From Faecalibacterium langellae (GTDB lineage Bacteria; Bacillota; Clostridia; Oscillospirales; Ruminococcaceae), in NCBI RefSeq assembly GCF_002549775.1, contig NZ_NMTR01000014.1, positions 1-64,000 of the forward strand: a DNA stretch of 64,000 bases, written 5' to 3'. Below the pieces are notes generated by a model. The model saw nothing but the letters and a program-made list of their open reading frames with translations. It was not told where the DNA came from and ran no database searches. Both the position numbers and the translations under genes were made by a program. Numbering within the stretch: position 1 is the first letter of the stretch; every line of letters starts with the position of its first letter. Shown here one piece after another: positions 8,004 to 16,294 of this stretch.

Positions 8004-9587
8004 ATGAAACTGTACGGAGCGGATACAAGAAGGGCGGTGGACGCTATCCTAAAAGCCTCTCTCCCCAAACTGCGGGAAAAATTGCTGGAAGCACTGCAGG
8101 CGGTGCTGCCCATTGCAGCCATCGTGCTGGTGCTCTGCTTTACCATCGCGCCGGTGTCGCCCAGCATCCTGCTGTGCTTTCTGCTGGGCGCAGCGATGAT
8201 CGTGGTGGGCATCATGTTCTTCACACTGGGCGCGGAGATGAGCATGACCCCCATGGGCGAGCGGGTCGGCGCGGTCATCACCAAAAGCCGCCGCCTGCCG
8301 GTGGTGCTGGGCATCGGCTTTCTGCTGGGGTTCCTCATCACCATTTCGGAGCCGGATTTACAGGTGCTGGCCAATCAGGTGCCCTCCATCCCGAACCGCA
8401 CCCTCATTTTGTCGGTGGCGGCGGGCGTGGGCCTGTTTCTGGTGTTCGCCTTCCTGCGCATGCTACTCGGCATTGCGCTGCCGAAGCTGCTGGTGCTGTT
8501 CTATGGTATCATCTTTGTGCTGGCGGCCTTTGTGCCCAAAGAGTTCCTCGCTGTGGCGTTTGACTCCGGCGGCGTGACCACCGGCCCCATGACGGTGCCC
8601 TTCATCATGGCGCTGGGCGTGGGCGTCTCGGCCATCCGCGGCGACCGCCACGCGGCCGACGACAGCTTTGGTCTGGTGGCCATGTGTTCCGTCGGGCCCA
8701 TTCTGGCGGTGCTCCTTCTGGGCATCGTGTTCCGCGCGTCGGACAGCACCTACATCCCGCCGGTCCTGCCGGAGGTGAGCGACTCGGTGGAGCTGTGGCA
8801 GCTGTTCCATGTCAGCCTGCCGACGTATCTGAAAGAGATCGCCGGTTCGCTGCTGCCCATCATCGTCATGTTCGGCGTATTTCAGGCTGCGGCCCTGCAT
8901 CTGGACAGGCGCACCCTCAGCCGCATCGCGGTGGGTCTGGCCTATACTTATGTGGGGTTGGTGCTGTTCCTCACCGGCGCAAACGTGGGCTTTATGCCGG
9001 CTGGTAATTATCTGGGGCAGGTGCTGGCCGGGCAGAGTTTCCGGTGGATCATCATCCCCATCGGGATGCTCATCGGCTACTTCATCGTCAAGGCCGAACC
9101 CGCCGTCTATGTGCTGAACAAGCAGGTGGAAGAAGTGACGGATGGTGCCATCTCGGCCAGGGCCATGGGTACGGCCCTCTCGGCAGGCGTGTCCATCTCG
9201 GTGGGCCTTGCCATGGTGCGGGTGCTCACCGGCATTTCCATCCTGTGGTTCCTCATTCCGGGCTATGCGGTGGCCATCGGCATCGCCTTCGTGGTGCCCA
9301 AGCTGTTCACCGCCATCGCCTTTGACGCGGGCGGCGTGGCCTCCGGCCCTATGACGGCTACCTTTCTGCTGCCGCTGGCGCAGGGCGCCTGCGCAGCGGT
9401 GGGCGGCAATATCGTCACCGACGCTTTCGGCGTGGTGGCCATGGTGGCCATGACGCCGCTCATCACGGTGCAGCTGATGGGCCTTGCCGCCCAGCTCAGG
9501 ACCCGCAAAGCCCGCCCGGCCCAGCCAGCCGCTGTGGGCGCGGCAGCCTTTGCCGACTGGCCGGATGACGCCATCATTGAACTGTAA
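8004..9587 (+). CDS. Duplicated DUF1538 multi-pass membrane protein (putative transporter)
   Basis: 527 residues with at least twelve hydrophobic segments arranged as two related halves. Each half carries a glycine-rich signature: AFDSGGVTTGPMTVPF near residue 190 and AFDAGGVASGPMTATF near residue 440, each followed by a DxFGxVAM stretch. The repeat pattern and membrane content suggest a transporter or channel; I know the family only as DUF1538. No clear ribosome site precedes the ATG at 8004, and the predicted leader is very short, so translation may be leaderless or start slightly downstream. The next gene, 12 bases on, encodes a double PII-like protein. Confidence 0.8.
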   Translation: MKLYGADTRRAVDAILKASLPKLREKLLEALQAVLPIAAIVLVLCFTIAPVSPSILLCFLLGAAMIVVGIMFFTLGAEMSMTPMGERVGAVITKSRRLPVVLGIGFLLGFLITISEPDLQVLANQVPSIPNRTLILSVAAGVGLFLVFAFLRMLLGIALPKLLVLFYGIIFVLAAFVPKEFLAVAFDSGGVTTGPMTVPFIMALGVGVSAIRGDRHAADDSFGLVAMCSVGPILAVLLLGIVFRASDSTYIPPVLPEVSDSVELWQLFHVSLPTYLKEIAGSLLPIIVMFGVFQAAALHLDRRTLSRIAVGLAYTYVGLVLFLTGANVGFMPAGNYLGQVLAGQSFRWIIIPIGMLIGYFIVKAEPAVYVLNKQVEEVTDGAISARAMGTALSAGVSISVGLAMVRVLTGISILWFLIPGYAVAIGIAFVVPKLFTAIAFDAGGVASGPMTATFLLPLAQGACAAVGGNIVTDAFGVVAMVAMTPLITVQLMGLAAQLRTRKARPAQPAAVGAAAFADWPDDAIIEL

Positions 9588-9599
9588 GGAGGGCGCGTT

Positions 9600-10301
9600 G
9601 TGAGCAGTTTGTTTTTCATGGTCACCATCACCGACCGCCGTTCCACCGACGCCTTTCTGCAGCTGTACGAGAGCCACGGTGTGGACGTCAGCCTGCGCAC
9701 GGTGGGCAGCGGCACGGCGGTGCAGGAGACCCTGTCCACCCTCGGATTGGAGCGCACCGAAAAGGCGGTGCTGATGGCTGTGGTCACCGAGGAGACCTGG
9801 CAGGCAGCCCGGCGGGACCTTCGCCGGAAGCTGCGCATCGACGTGCCGGGCACCGGCATCGCGTTCACCGTGCCGCTGAGCAGCATCGGCGGCAAGCGGG
9901 CACTGATGTTCCTCACCGAACACCAGACCCTAAACTGGAAGGAGGAGAGCACCTTGAAGGATACCCGTTACGAGCTGCTGCTGGTCATTGCGAATCAGGG
10001 CTACACCGGCACCATCATGGACGCCGCCCGGGCGGCCGGGGCCGGTGGCGGCACGGTGCTCCACGCCAAAGGCACCGGCATGGAGGGCGCGGCAAAGTTT
10101 CTGGGCGTGGAGCTGGTGAACGAAAAGGAGCTGGTGCTCATCGTGGCCCGCACACCGGAGAAGAACCGCATCATGAAAGCCATCATGGACGGGGCCGACA
10201 AAAAGGCGGGGGCCATCGTGTTCTCACTGCCGGTGACGGATACCGCCGGTCTGCGGCTGCTGGAAGACGAAGAACCGGTGGCCGAGACTTCAGCACAGTA
10301 A
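9600..10301 (+). CDS. Fused double PII-like signalling protein
   Basis: A 233-residue soluble protein, GTG start, preceded by AAGGAGGG. It reads as two GlnB/PII-like domains in tandem: residues about 1-105 and 115-220. The second half ends with VARTPEKNRIMKAIMDG and IVFSLPV, like the PII segment before the C-loop. The T-loop is short and lacks the usual modified tyrosine. PII proteins commonly bind and gate a membrane partner encoded beside them; here that would be the DUF1538 protein. Ligand unknown. Confidence 0.78.
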   Translation: MSSLFFMVTITDRRSTDAFLQLYESHGVDVSLRTVGSGTAVQETLSTLGLERTEKAVLMAVVTEETWQAARRDLRRKLRIDVPGTGIAFTVPLSSIGGKRALMFLTEHQTLNWKEESTLKDTRYELLLVIANQGYTGTIMDAARAAGAGGGTVLHAKGTGMEGAAKFLGVELVNEKELVLIVARTPEKNRIMKAIMDGADKKAGAIVFSLPVTDTAGLRLLEDEEPVAETSAQ

Positions 10302-10354
10302 ACAACAGAATGTAAAATTGCGCAAAAATATTCCGCGTTTGCAGGGCGAAGGTC

Positions 10355-10383
10355 TTGATAAACGCGGATTTTTTCGCTATCAT
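10355..10383 (+). promoter_or_regulatory. Promoter of the YitT-family gene
   Basis: TTGATA (10355-10360), 17 bases, TATCAT (10378-10383). Confidence 0.65.
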
Positions 10384-10416
10384 AGAAGAAAGAAATTCAG
10401 GAATGGGAGAGAAAAG

Positions 10417-11292
10417 ATGATAAACCTTTCATACAAGCAGCAGATCGCGTTCAATTCGCTGTCCATCATTCTGGGCAACGCGCTCTATGCGCTGACGGTG
10501 GTGCTGTTCCTTGTGCCTTCGGGGCTGATCACCGGCGGTGCCACCGGTATTGCACTGGCCGTGAACAAGGCCGTGGGCCTGCCGGTGTCCGGTGTGCTGT
10601 TCGTGATCAACATCACCATGCTGGTGCTGGGCTGGATCGTGCTGGGCCGCCGCTTTGCGGTCACCACCGTTGCCAGCACCATTCTGAGCCCCATGTTCCT
10701 GGCCCTGTGGGAGCGGGTGTTTGCGGGCTTTGTGCTGACGGATGATCTGGTGCTCAACACCATCTTCGCGGGCTTTGGTGTGGGCATCTCGCTGGGCATC
10801 ACCATCCGTGCAGGCGCTTCTACCGGCGGCATGGATATCCCGCCGCTGGTGCTGAACAAATATTTCCACATTCCGGTGTCGGCCAGTATGCTGGTGTTCG
10901 ACCTGCTCATCCTCTGCCTGCAGGCGGCCTTCAGCCCGCTGCAGCAGTGCCTGTACGGCATCGTGCTGGTCATCGTGTATACCATCGTACTGGATAAGGT
11001 GCTCATCTTCGGCACCACCCGTACCGAGGTGAAGATCATCAGCAAATACTCCGACGAAATTCGCGAGGCCATCCTCTCCCAGCTGGACCGCGGCGTGACC
11101 GTGCTGCACGGCGAGGGAGGCTTCCGCCATGACCCGGAGCAGGTGCTGCTGAGCATCATCTCCAACCGCCAGCTGCCCAAGCTGGAAAAGCTGGCCCACG
11201 CCATCGACCCGGCCTGCTTCATGATCGTGAGCCATGTCACCGAGGTGAGCGGCCGCGGGTTCTCGCTGGAAAAGGATTATCAGAATCCCTGA
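10417..11292 (+). CDS. YitT family membrane protein (DUF161 / DUF2179)
   Basis: 291 residues: about five to six transmembrane segments in the first 190 residues, including GGATGIALAVNKA and RAGASTGGMDIPP, which are typical of YitT-like proteins. A soluble C-terminal DUF2179 domain follows (residues about 205-285, with GVTVLHGEGGF). The family is widespread in Firmicutes and its substrate is not established. I use the ATG at 10417, preceded by GGGAGA; the open frame begins earlier, at 10318, upstream of the likely -10 box. Confidence 0.88.
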   Translation: MINLSYKQQIAFNSLSIILGNALYALTVVLFLVPSGLITGGATGIALAVNKAVGLPVSGVLFVINITMLVLGWIVLGRRFAVTTVASTILSPMFLALWERVFAGFVLTDDLVLNTIFAGFGVGISLGITIRAGASTGGMDIPPLVLNKYFHIPVSASMLVFDLLILCLQAAFSPLQQCLYGIVLVIVYTIVLDKVLIFGTTRTEVKIISKYSDEIREAILSQLDRGVTVLHGEGGFRHDPEQVLLSIISNRQLPKLEKLAHAIDPACFMIVSHVTEVSGRGFSLEKDYQNP

Positions 11293-11308
11293 AAATCCCG
11301 GCAGATAC

Positions 11309-11338
11309 TTGCAAAGCAGTGCCCAGTTGGGGTATATT
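11309..11338 (+). promoter_or_regulatory. Promoter of the DUF1858-trmK-nif3 operon
   Basis: TTGCAA (11309-11314), 18 bases, TATATT (11333-11338). Confidence 0.6.
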
Positions 11339-11392
11339 ATAGAGGAACGGTAGGTTTTGCCGTGAACGTCCCATACAGAAAGGAAACACATC

Positions 11393-11647
11393 ATGTTTGA
11401 TATTTTCAATATGCTCAAGAAGGAAGACCACAAGGAAGCAAAGCAGGTGACCCGCGATACCATCATCGGCGATATCCTGGACATGGACCAGACCACTGCG
11501 CCCTACTTCATGGAGATCGGCATGCACTGCCTGGGCTGCCCGGCATCCCGCGGTGAGAGCATCGAGAAAGCCTGCGCTGTGCACGGCGTGGACTGCGATG
11601 AACTGATCGAGAAGCTGAACGAGCACCTGGCTGCAAAGAAGGTATAA
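11393..11647 (+). CDS. DUF1858 domain protein
   Basis: 84 residues. After a lysine-rich start, VTRDTIIGDILDMD leads into MHCLGCPASRGESIEKACAVHG, the CxxC-containing signature of DUF1858, a small domain also found in ScdA-like and disulfide-oxidoreductase-like proteins. Function unknown; redox or metal binding through the two cysteines is plausible. AAAGGAAAC lies upstream of the ATG. The next start codon (GTG, trmK) follows the stop without a gap, so the two are probably co-translated. Confidence 0.85.
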   Translation: MFDIFNMLKKEDHKEAKQVTRDTIIGDILDMDQTTAPYFMEIGMHCLGCPASRGESIEKACAVHGVDCDELIEKLNEHLAAKKV

Positions 11648-12313
11648 GTGCTGCCCACATTGGATGCGCGTCTCGCGGCTGCCGCAGCGCTGGTGCGCCC
11701 CGGGGAACCGGTGGCGGATATCGGCTGCGATCACGGCAAGCTGACGGCAGTGCTGGCGGCTTCGGGCAAATACCCGAAGGTGATCGGTGCCGACCTGCGA
11801 CCCGGCCCGCTGGCCAAAGCAAAGCAGACGCTGGAACATGCAGGCTGTGAAGACCGCGCTGAGCTTCGGCTCGGCGACGGTCTTTCTGTGCTTACAGAGA
11901 ACGAAGTGGGCAGCATCGTGCTGGCGGGTGTCTCGGCCCAGACCACCTGGGAGATCTTGGAGAAGGCCCCGTGGGTGTTCCGCAAAGGCGGCCCGCGCAT
12001 CATCATGATCCCGGCCACCCGCCACGACGCGCTGCGCCGCTGGCTGTGGGAGCACGGCTTTGCCTTTATCGCCGACCGCCCGGTGCAGGCGGCGGGCCGC
12101 TGGTACGCCGTGATGGCTGCAGAATATACCGGTGAGACCCATGAACCGACCTTCGCCGAATGCCTGTTCGGTGGGACAGGGGAATGGCCTGAGGGCGCAG
12201 GCTATGCAGAATGGCAGAAGGCAAAGCTGCCCCGGATGCGTCTCGGTGTGCCGGACGGCAGTGCGCTGGCACAGGAGATCGACGCGATTTTGAAAGAGGG
12301 AACAGAGCAATGA
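11648..12313 (+). CDS. trmK: Probable tRNA (adenine22-N1)-methyltransferase
   Basis: 221 residues, class I SAM-dependent methyltransferase fold. The SAM motif is VADIGCDHGKL; in the TrmK family this is usually (D)IGTDHAYL. The next motif, normally GMGG, reads LAGVSAQTTWEIL, so the enzyme is a divergent member. The GTG start abuts the preceding stop, and the stop overlaps the ATG of the Nif3-like gene (ATGA). The trmK-nif3 pair is conserved in Firmicutes and supports the assignment. Activity is inferred from family and context. Confidence 0.8.
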   Translation: MLPTLDARLAAAAALVRPGEPVADIGCDHGKLTAVLAASGKYPKVIGADLRPGPLAKAKQTLEHAGCEDRAELRLGDGLSVLTENEVGSIVLAGVSAQTTWEILEKAPWVFRKGGPRIIMIPATRHDALRRWLWEHGFAFIADRPVQAAGRWYAVMAAEYTGETHEPTFAECLFGGTGEWPEGAGYAEWQKAKLPRMRLGVPDGSALAQEIDAILKEGTEQ

Positions 12314-13086
12314 CAACGGTACAGCAGGTATACGAAGCCATGCAGCACATTGCGCCGCTGGAGCTGGCAGAACACTGGGATAATCCCGGGCTGCTGGTGG
12401 ACTGCGGCGGGCCGGTGCACCGCGTGCTGGTGGCGCTGGACATCACCCCGGAAGTGGTGGCCGAAGCCGCGTCCAGGCAGTGCGAGGTCATTGTGTCCCA
12501 CCACCCGGTCATCTTTGACCCGCTCAAAAAGATCGGCCCGCAGGATGTGGCGTTCCAGCTGGTGCAGGCGGGCATTTCGGCCGTTTGTATGCATACCAAT
12601 CTGGATGCCGCTGAGGGCGGCGTGAACGAAGTGCTGGCAGGCATCTTCGGCATGAAGGATATGGAAGTATTCGCCGAGGGCTGCGGCCGGGTGGGCGAGA
12701 TCGAACCCATCTCGGTGCCGGAACTGGCCCGCGAGGCCCAGAAAGAGCTTGCCGCGCGCTGCAACGCGCCGGAGAACGGCCCGGCGGTGCAGGTGAAGTT
12801 TGCGGATGCCGGTAAGCCGGTCAAGCGGCTGGCCGTCATCAGCGGTGCGGGCGGCAGTCTGTTCGCAGACGCCATCGCCATGGGGGCCGACTGCCTGCTG
12901 ACCGGCGAAGCCAACCACCACCACGCCATCGACGCGAAGCGCATGGGCCTTTCGCTCATTGCGGCGGGCCACTACGCGACTGAGTTCCCGGTGGCTGCCG
13001 CCGTGGCCGTAAAGCTCCGCGCCGCCCTGCCGGAGCTGGATGTGCTGGTGAGCACCGAGAACCGGGACCCTTATACTTATTTATAA
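12310..13086 (+). CDS. Nif3-like dinuclear metal centre protein
   Basis: 258 residues. Nif3/DUF34 metal-binding features are visible: ELAEHWDNPGLLVD near the start, IVSHHPVIF with the paired histidines, CMHTNLDAAEGGVNEVL, and GEANHHHAI with GHYATEFP near the C-terminus. Members bind two metal ions; the biochemical role is debated (a GTP cyclohydrolase-like role has been proposed). It lacks the large PII-like insert seen in Bacillus YqfO. Translation is coupled to trmK by a 4-base overlap. Confidence 0.92.
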   Translation: MTTVQQVYEAMQHIAPLELAEHWDNPGLLVDCGGPVHRVLVALDITPEVVAEAASRQCEVIVSHHPVIFDPLKKIGPQDVAFQLVQAGISAVCMHTNLDAAEGGVNEVLAGIFGMKDMEVFAEGCGRVGEIEPISVPELAREAQKELAARCNAPENGPAVQVKFADAGKPVKRLAVISGAGGSLFADAIAMGADCLLTGEANHHHAIDAKRMGLSLIAAGHYATEFPVAAAVAVKLRAALPELDVLVSTENRDPYTYL

Positions 13087-13089
13087 AGG

Positions 13090-13228
13090 AAGATGCCGTC
13101 TTTCACTGCGGCCCCTCCCGTGAAAAGGCGTTTGTCGCGGCCCGCAGGCCGCGACAAACGCGAAATAAAAAATAATTATTCCGCTAATTATGGCCAAAGC
13201 GAACGCGGCGGCCATTCAAAATCGTTAA
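13090..13228 (+). repeat. Family B covarying-hairpin repeat, copy 2
   Basis: Main hairpin: 15 perfect pairs, GCGTTTGTCGCGGCC (13138-13152) with GGCCGCGACAAACGC (13157-13171), CGCA loop. The linker AAAAATAATTATTCCGCT follows, then the second hairpin ATGGCC/GGCCAT and the end AAATCGTT. It fills the gap between the nif3-like gene and rqcH and ends directly before the rqcH ribosome site. Confidence 0.88.
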
Positions 13229-13243
13229 ACGAGGTAAACCACT

Positions 13244-14998
13244 ATGGCATTGGATGCCGCGACACTGGAACTGACGGCCCGGGAACTGAAAACCGTTCTG
13301 GCCGACGCCAAGATCGCAAAACTGTTTGAACCGACCCGCGATGAGCTGGTCATTACCCTGCGCACCCGCACGGACACCTACGCGCTGCTGCTGTCGGCCC
13401 GCAGCGGTTCCGCCCGGGTCTGCCTGACCGAAGAGACCTTTGAAAACCCGGAGACGCCGCCCTCCTTCTGTATGCTGATGCGCAAGCATCTCACCGGCGG
13501 CAAGCTGCTGGACGTGCGCATGGAGCCGGGGGACCGTATCGTGTACTTCGACTTCCAGTGCACCAACGAGATGGGCGACCTTGTGCGCAACACCCTGTGC
13601 GCCGAACTGATGGGCCGCTACTCCAATCTGGTTCTGGTGCAGAATGGCAAAATTATCGACGCCCTCAAGCGGGTGGATTTTGAGGACAGCGACATCCGGC
13701 AGCTGCTGCCGGGCCTGCCTTATACCACGCCGCCGAAACCTGCCCGGCCGGACTTCCTGCAGGTGAGCAGCGCGTCCATTGTGGCGGCGGCCTGCCAGCG
13801 CGACCTGCCGGTGGCCGATGCCCTCAATAAGACCGTGGCCGGTGTGGGCCCGGTGGTCTGCCGGGAAGCGGCATGGCGTGCCTTCGACGGCGAACACCTG
13901 ATCGCCAACGAGCTGACCGAGGAGCAGAAGCGCCGCCTGATGGCTTCCATCGACGAGCTGAAGGAAGAACACGACAACGGTGGCTGCCCCTGCAGCGTCA
14001 CCGACCCGGAAGGCAAGCCCATCGAGTACACCTTCTTCCGCCCGCAGCAGTACGGCGAAAAGTATCTTATTAAGGAATGGCCGTCCTTCAACGCCATGCT
14101 GGAAGGCTACTACGCCGAGAAGGACCGCGCCGAGCGCCTGCGCACCAAGAGCAAGGAACTGCACAAGGCCGTGCACAACATGTACGAGCGCGCGGTGCGC
14201 AAGCAGGCAGCCCGAAAAGAAGAACTGGCCGCCAGCGGCAAGAGCGAAAAGCTGCGTCTGTACGGCGAGCTGCTCTCGGCCAACCTCTATCTGGCTGAAA
14301 AAGGCATGAAAAGCATCACGGTCCAGAACTGGTATGACGACGGCAAAGAGGTGACCATCCCGCTGGACCTGCGGTTCACCCCCAGCCAGAACGCCCAGAG
14401 CTTCTTCAAAAACTACAAGAAGAAGCAGACCGCCGCCCGGATGCTGGTGGACCTGCTGGCCGAAGGCGAAAAAGAGATCGCCTATCTGGAAACGGTGCTC
14501 TACGAGGTGGAGACGGCCTCCGGCGAAGCTGCCCTGAATGAGATCCGGATGGAGTTGAAAAATCAGGGCTATCTGAAGTATTACAAGCAGCGGGATAAAA
14601 AGCAGAAGCCCGCAGATTTCCTGCGGTTTGTGTCCAGCGATGGCTTTGAGATTCTGGTGGGCCGCAACAACGCCCAGAACGACAAGCTCACCCTGCACAC
14701 CGCCCGTGGCAAGGACTTGTGGTTCCATGTGCAGAAGGCACCCGGCAGCCACGTCGTGGTCATGAGCCGGGGCGAGGATATCCCGGACACCACGAAGCAG
14801 GAAGCCGCCGAGCTGGCAGTCATCCATTCCAGTGCCTACAAGGCAGGTGCCGGTGCCAAAGTCGCGGTGGACACCACTGAGGTGAAGAACATCTGGAAGG
14901 CCAACGGTGCAAAGCCCGGCATGGTGCTGTACGAGGTGTACACCACGGTGTATGTTACGCCCCGGGACGGGCTGGCGGAACAGCTGAAGAAAAAATGA
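13244..14998 (+). CDS. rqcH: RqcH (Rqc2 / NEMF homologue, NFACT family)
   Basis: 584 residues, typical for the bacterial NFACT (formerly fibronectin-binding) proteins. RqcH binds stalled 50S subunits carrying peptidyl-tRNA and adds C-terminal alanine tails for degradation. Seen here: the N-terminal NFACT-N domain (residues 5-200), a central coiled-coil rich in K/E/R (about 280-440), and the C-terminal NFACT-R domain with GRNNAQNDKLTL and DLWFHVQKAPGSHVV. GAGGT precedes the ATG. The gene is bracketed by inverted copies of repeat B. Confidence 0.93.
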   Translation: MALDAATLELTARELKTVLADAKIAKLFEPTRDELVITLRTRTDTYALLLSARSGSARVCLTEETFENPETPPSFCMLMRKHLTGGKLLDVRMEPGDRIVYFDFQCTNEMGDLVRNTLCAELMGRYSNLVLVQNGKIIDALKRVDFEDSDIRQLLPGLPYTTPPKPARPDFLQVSSASIVAAACQRDLPVADALNKTVAGVGPVVCREAAWRAFDGEHLIANELTEEQKRRLMASIDELKEEHDNGGCPCSVTDPEGKPIEYTFFRPQQYGEKYLIKEWPSFNAMLEGYYAEKDRAERLRTKSKELHKAVHNMYERAVRKQAARKEELAASGKSEKLRLYGELLSANLYLAEKGMKSITVQNWYDDGKEVTIPLDLRFTPSQNAQSFFKNYKKKQTAARMLVDLLAEGEKEIAYLETVLYEVETASGEAALNEIRMELKNQGYLKYYKQRDKKQKPADFLRFVSSDGFEILVGRNNAQNDKLTLHTARGKDLWFHVQKAPGSHVVVMSRGEDIPDTTKQEAAELAVIHSSAYKAGAGAKVAVDTTEVKNIWKANGAKPGMVLYEVYTTVYVTPRDGLAEQLKKK

Positions 14999-15175
14999 CG
15001 ATTTGAAATGGCCGACGCGTTCGCTTTGGCCATATACAGCGGAATAATTATTTTTGATATTTGCAAAGCGGCAAAGCCTGCGGGCCTTGCCGCTTTGCGT
15101 TTTCACGGGAAGGGTCGTATCGGAAAACGGCATCTGATCTGCGCTGGCTCCCTGCGGGAGCGATCGCGCGGCAGC
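14999..15175 (-). repeat. Family B covarying-hairpin repeat, copy 3 (reverse orientation)
   Basis: Reverse of the other copies. Main hairpin: 15063-15078 with 15083-15098, 16 pairs including one G-T, loop TGCG (CGCA on the minus strand). The AAATCGT end starts immediately after the rqcH stop codon. At its far end it also carries the small GCTCCC-GCA-GGGAGC hairpin (about 15,150-15,165). Confidence 0.87.
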
Positions 15176-15223
15176 GTTGAGAGAACACGTTCCGTTAAAG
15201 CAATAGAATGCGGCAGATATTTC

Positions 15224-15304
15224 TGTAGGAAACGGATTTATCCGTTCCGCAGGCAGACAGCATCTGCCGGGCGGCAGGCGGAACGCATGAATGCGTTCCC
15301 TACA
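15224..15304 (+). mobile_element. Small inverted-repeat (MITE-like) element
   Basis: 81 bases with near-identical inverted ends: TGTAGGAAACG at the left and CGTTCCCTACA at the right. Each end also folds into its own hairpin (AACGGATTTATCCGTT and GAACGCATGAATGCGTTC). No coding capacity; the size and symmetry suggest a non-autonomous transposable element. Confidence 0.65.
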
Positions 15305-15497
15305 CCGAAACGGCGGGCTTCCCTTTATATATAGGTATAATCCACAAGAAAACGGCCCATACTATCCCAGCAAACGCGGGGCGGGGAGTTTTCCACCCGC
15401 AAAATGGATGCGGATTGTGCATCTTGCACAGAAAATGCGCTCTTTGACAAAACAGAGAAAATAAAAAAGAAAATTCGTTCTTTTTTCTGAAAAACAC

Positions 15498-15526
15498 TTG
15501 CCAAATGCACGAAGATGTGATAGAAT
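15498..15526 (+). promoter_or_regulatory. S10 operon promoter
   Basis: TTGCCA (15498-15503), 17 bases, TAGAAT (15521-15526). Transcription would start near 15533, giving a leader of about 350 bases before rpsJ. The stretch 15,305-15,497 upstream is A/T-rich and holds nothing else I recognise. Confidence 0.75.
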
Positions 15527-15532
15527 ATCTCT

Positions 15533-15885
15533 CGGCTGCAAAAGGCTTGTGCGATACAAGTCGTGCAGGCCAGCGATATGCGTAGATGCGGGAGGTTGTC
15601 ATCCGGCGATAGCTGCGATGGGTTATTTCCGCGGAGTATGTCCGATCTTAGAACCGGGCGAAAGAATTACTGACAGCGATGGAATACGTTCCCTCGGCAG
15701 AGAAGTTACTCCTCTGCGAAACGGGCGGAACCAATGTTCGGATTTGATTTGCTAATAGATTTCCGGGAGAACTGCCAAGCGGTTCACCGGTTTTTATAGT
15801 GCCAAATCGAGGAACACCCGGAACTGTGTAGAGCAATTTATCGGCTCGCCTAGGGCAAAATCAATTTTTTCAGGAGGCGTAAGCA
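15533..15885 (+). promoter_or_regulatory. Long structured leader of the S10 operon with a possible attenuator
   Basis: About 350 untranslated bases. Hairpins include GCAGAG/CTCTGC (about 15,696-15,717) and, at 15763-15790, CCGG and GAAC pairing with GTTC and CCGG, followed by five T, which has the form of an intrinsic terminator inside the leader. Ribosomal protein operons often have such leaders for autoregulation; the ligand here is unknown. Confidence 0.55.
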
Positions 15886-16197
15886 ATGGCAGTCAAAGAG
15901 AAAATCAGAATCCGTCTGCAGAGCTATGATGCTCAGCTGATCGATGCCGCAGCAGAGAAGATCGTGGAGACCGCAAAGCACACCGGTGCACGCGTGTCCG
16001 GCCCCATCCCCCTGCCCACCGATCGTGAGATCGTTACCGTTCTGCGCGCTACCCACAAGTACAAGGATAGCCGCGAGCAGTTCGAGAGCCGCACTCATAA
16101 GCGTCTGATCGACATTCTGAAGCCGTCCAACAAGACGGTCGAGGCTCTGATGAGCCTCCAGCTCCCCGCTGGCGTGGACATCGAGATCAAGCTGTAA
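15886..16197 (+). CDS. rpsJ: Ribosomal protein uS10
   Basis: 103 residues, standard length. First gene of the S10 operon; a 30S head protein that also serves as NusE in antitermination complexes. [14 protein letters not shown] and the [16 protein letters not shown] segment are typical. Strong AGGAGGCG site upstream. Confidence 0.98.
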   Translation: MAVKEKIRIRLQSYDAQLIDAAAEKIVETAKHTGARVSGPIPLPTDREIVTVLRATHKYKDSREQFESRTHKRLIDILKPSNKTVEALMSLQLPAGVDIEIKL

Positions 16198-16204
16198 AAG
16201 ACAC

Positions 16205-16270
16205 TCGATCAAATTCGATGCCCTCGTTTCCCGAGGGGTCATGTTGGCAGTGACGTGCGCTGCCAACCAA
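16205..16270 (+). promoter_or_regulatory. Double hairpin between rpsJ and rplC
   Basis: Two stems lie back to back in the gap: CCCTCG/CGAGGG (16221-16237) and GTTGGCAG/CTGCCAAC (16243-16267, eight perfect pairs). No T run follows, so they look like RNA processing or regulatory structures rather than terminators. Confidence 0.5.
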
Positions 16271-16294
16271 TAACCTTTACAGGAGGAAAAGAAA

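Noticed and set aside
13184-15133. A 649-codon open frame on the minus strand opposite rqcH
   Set aside because: It is a shadow of rqcH caused by high GC at third positions; it runs through two repeat copies, lacks a ribosome site and shows no domain.
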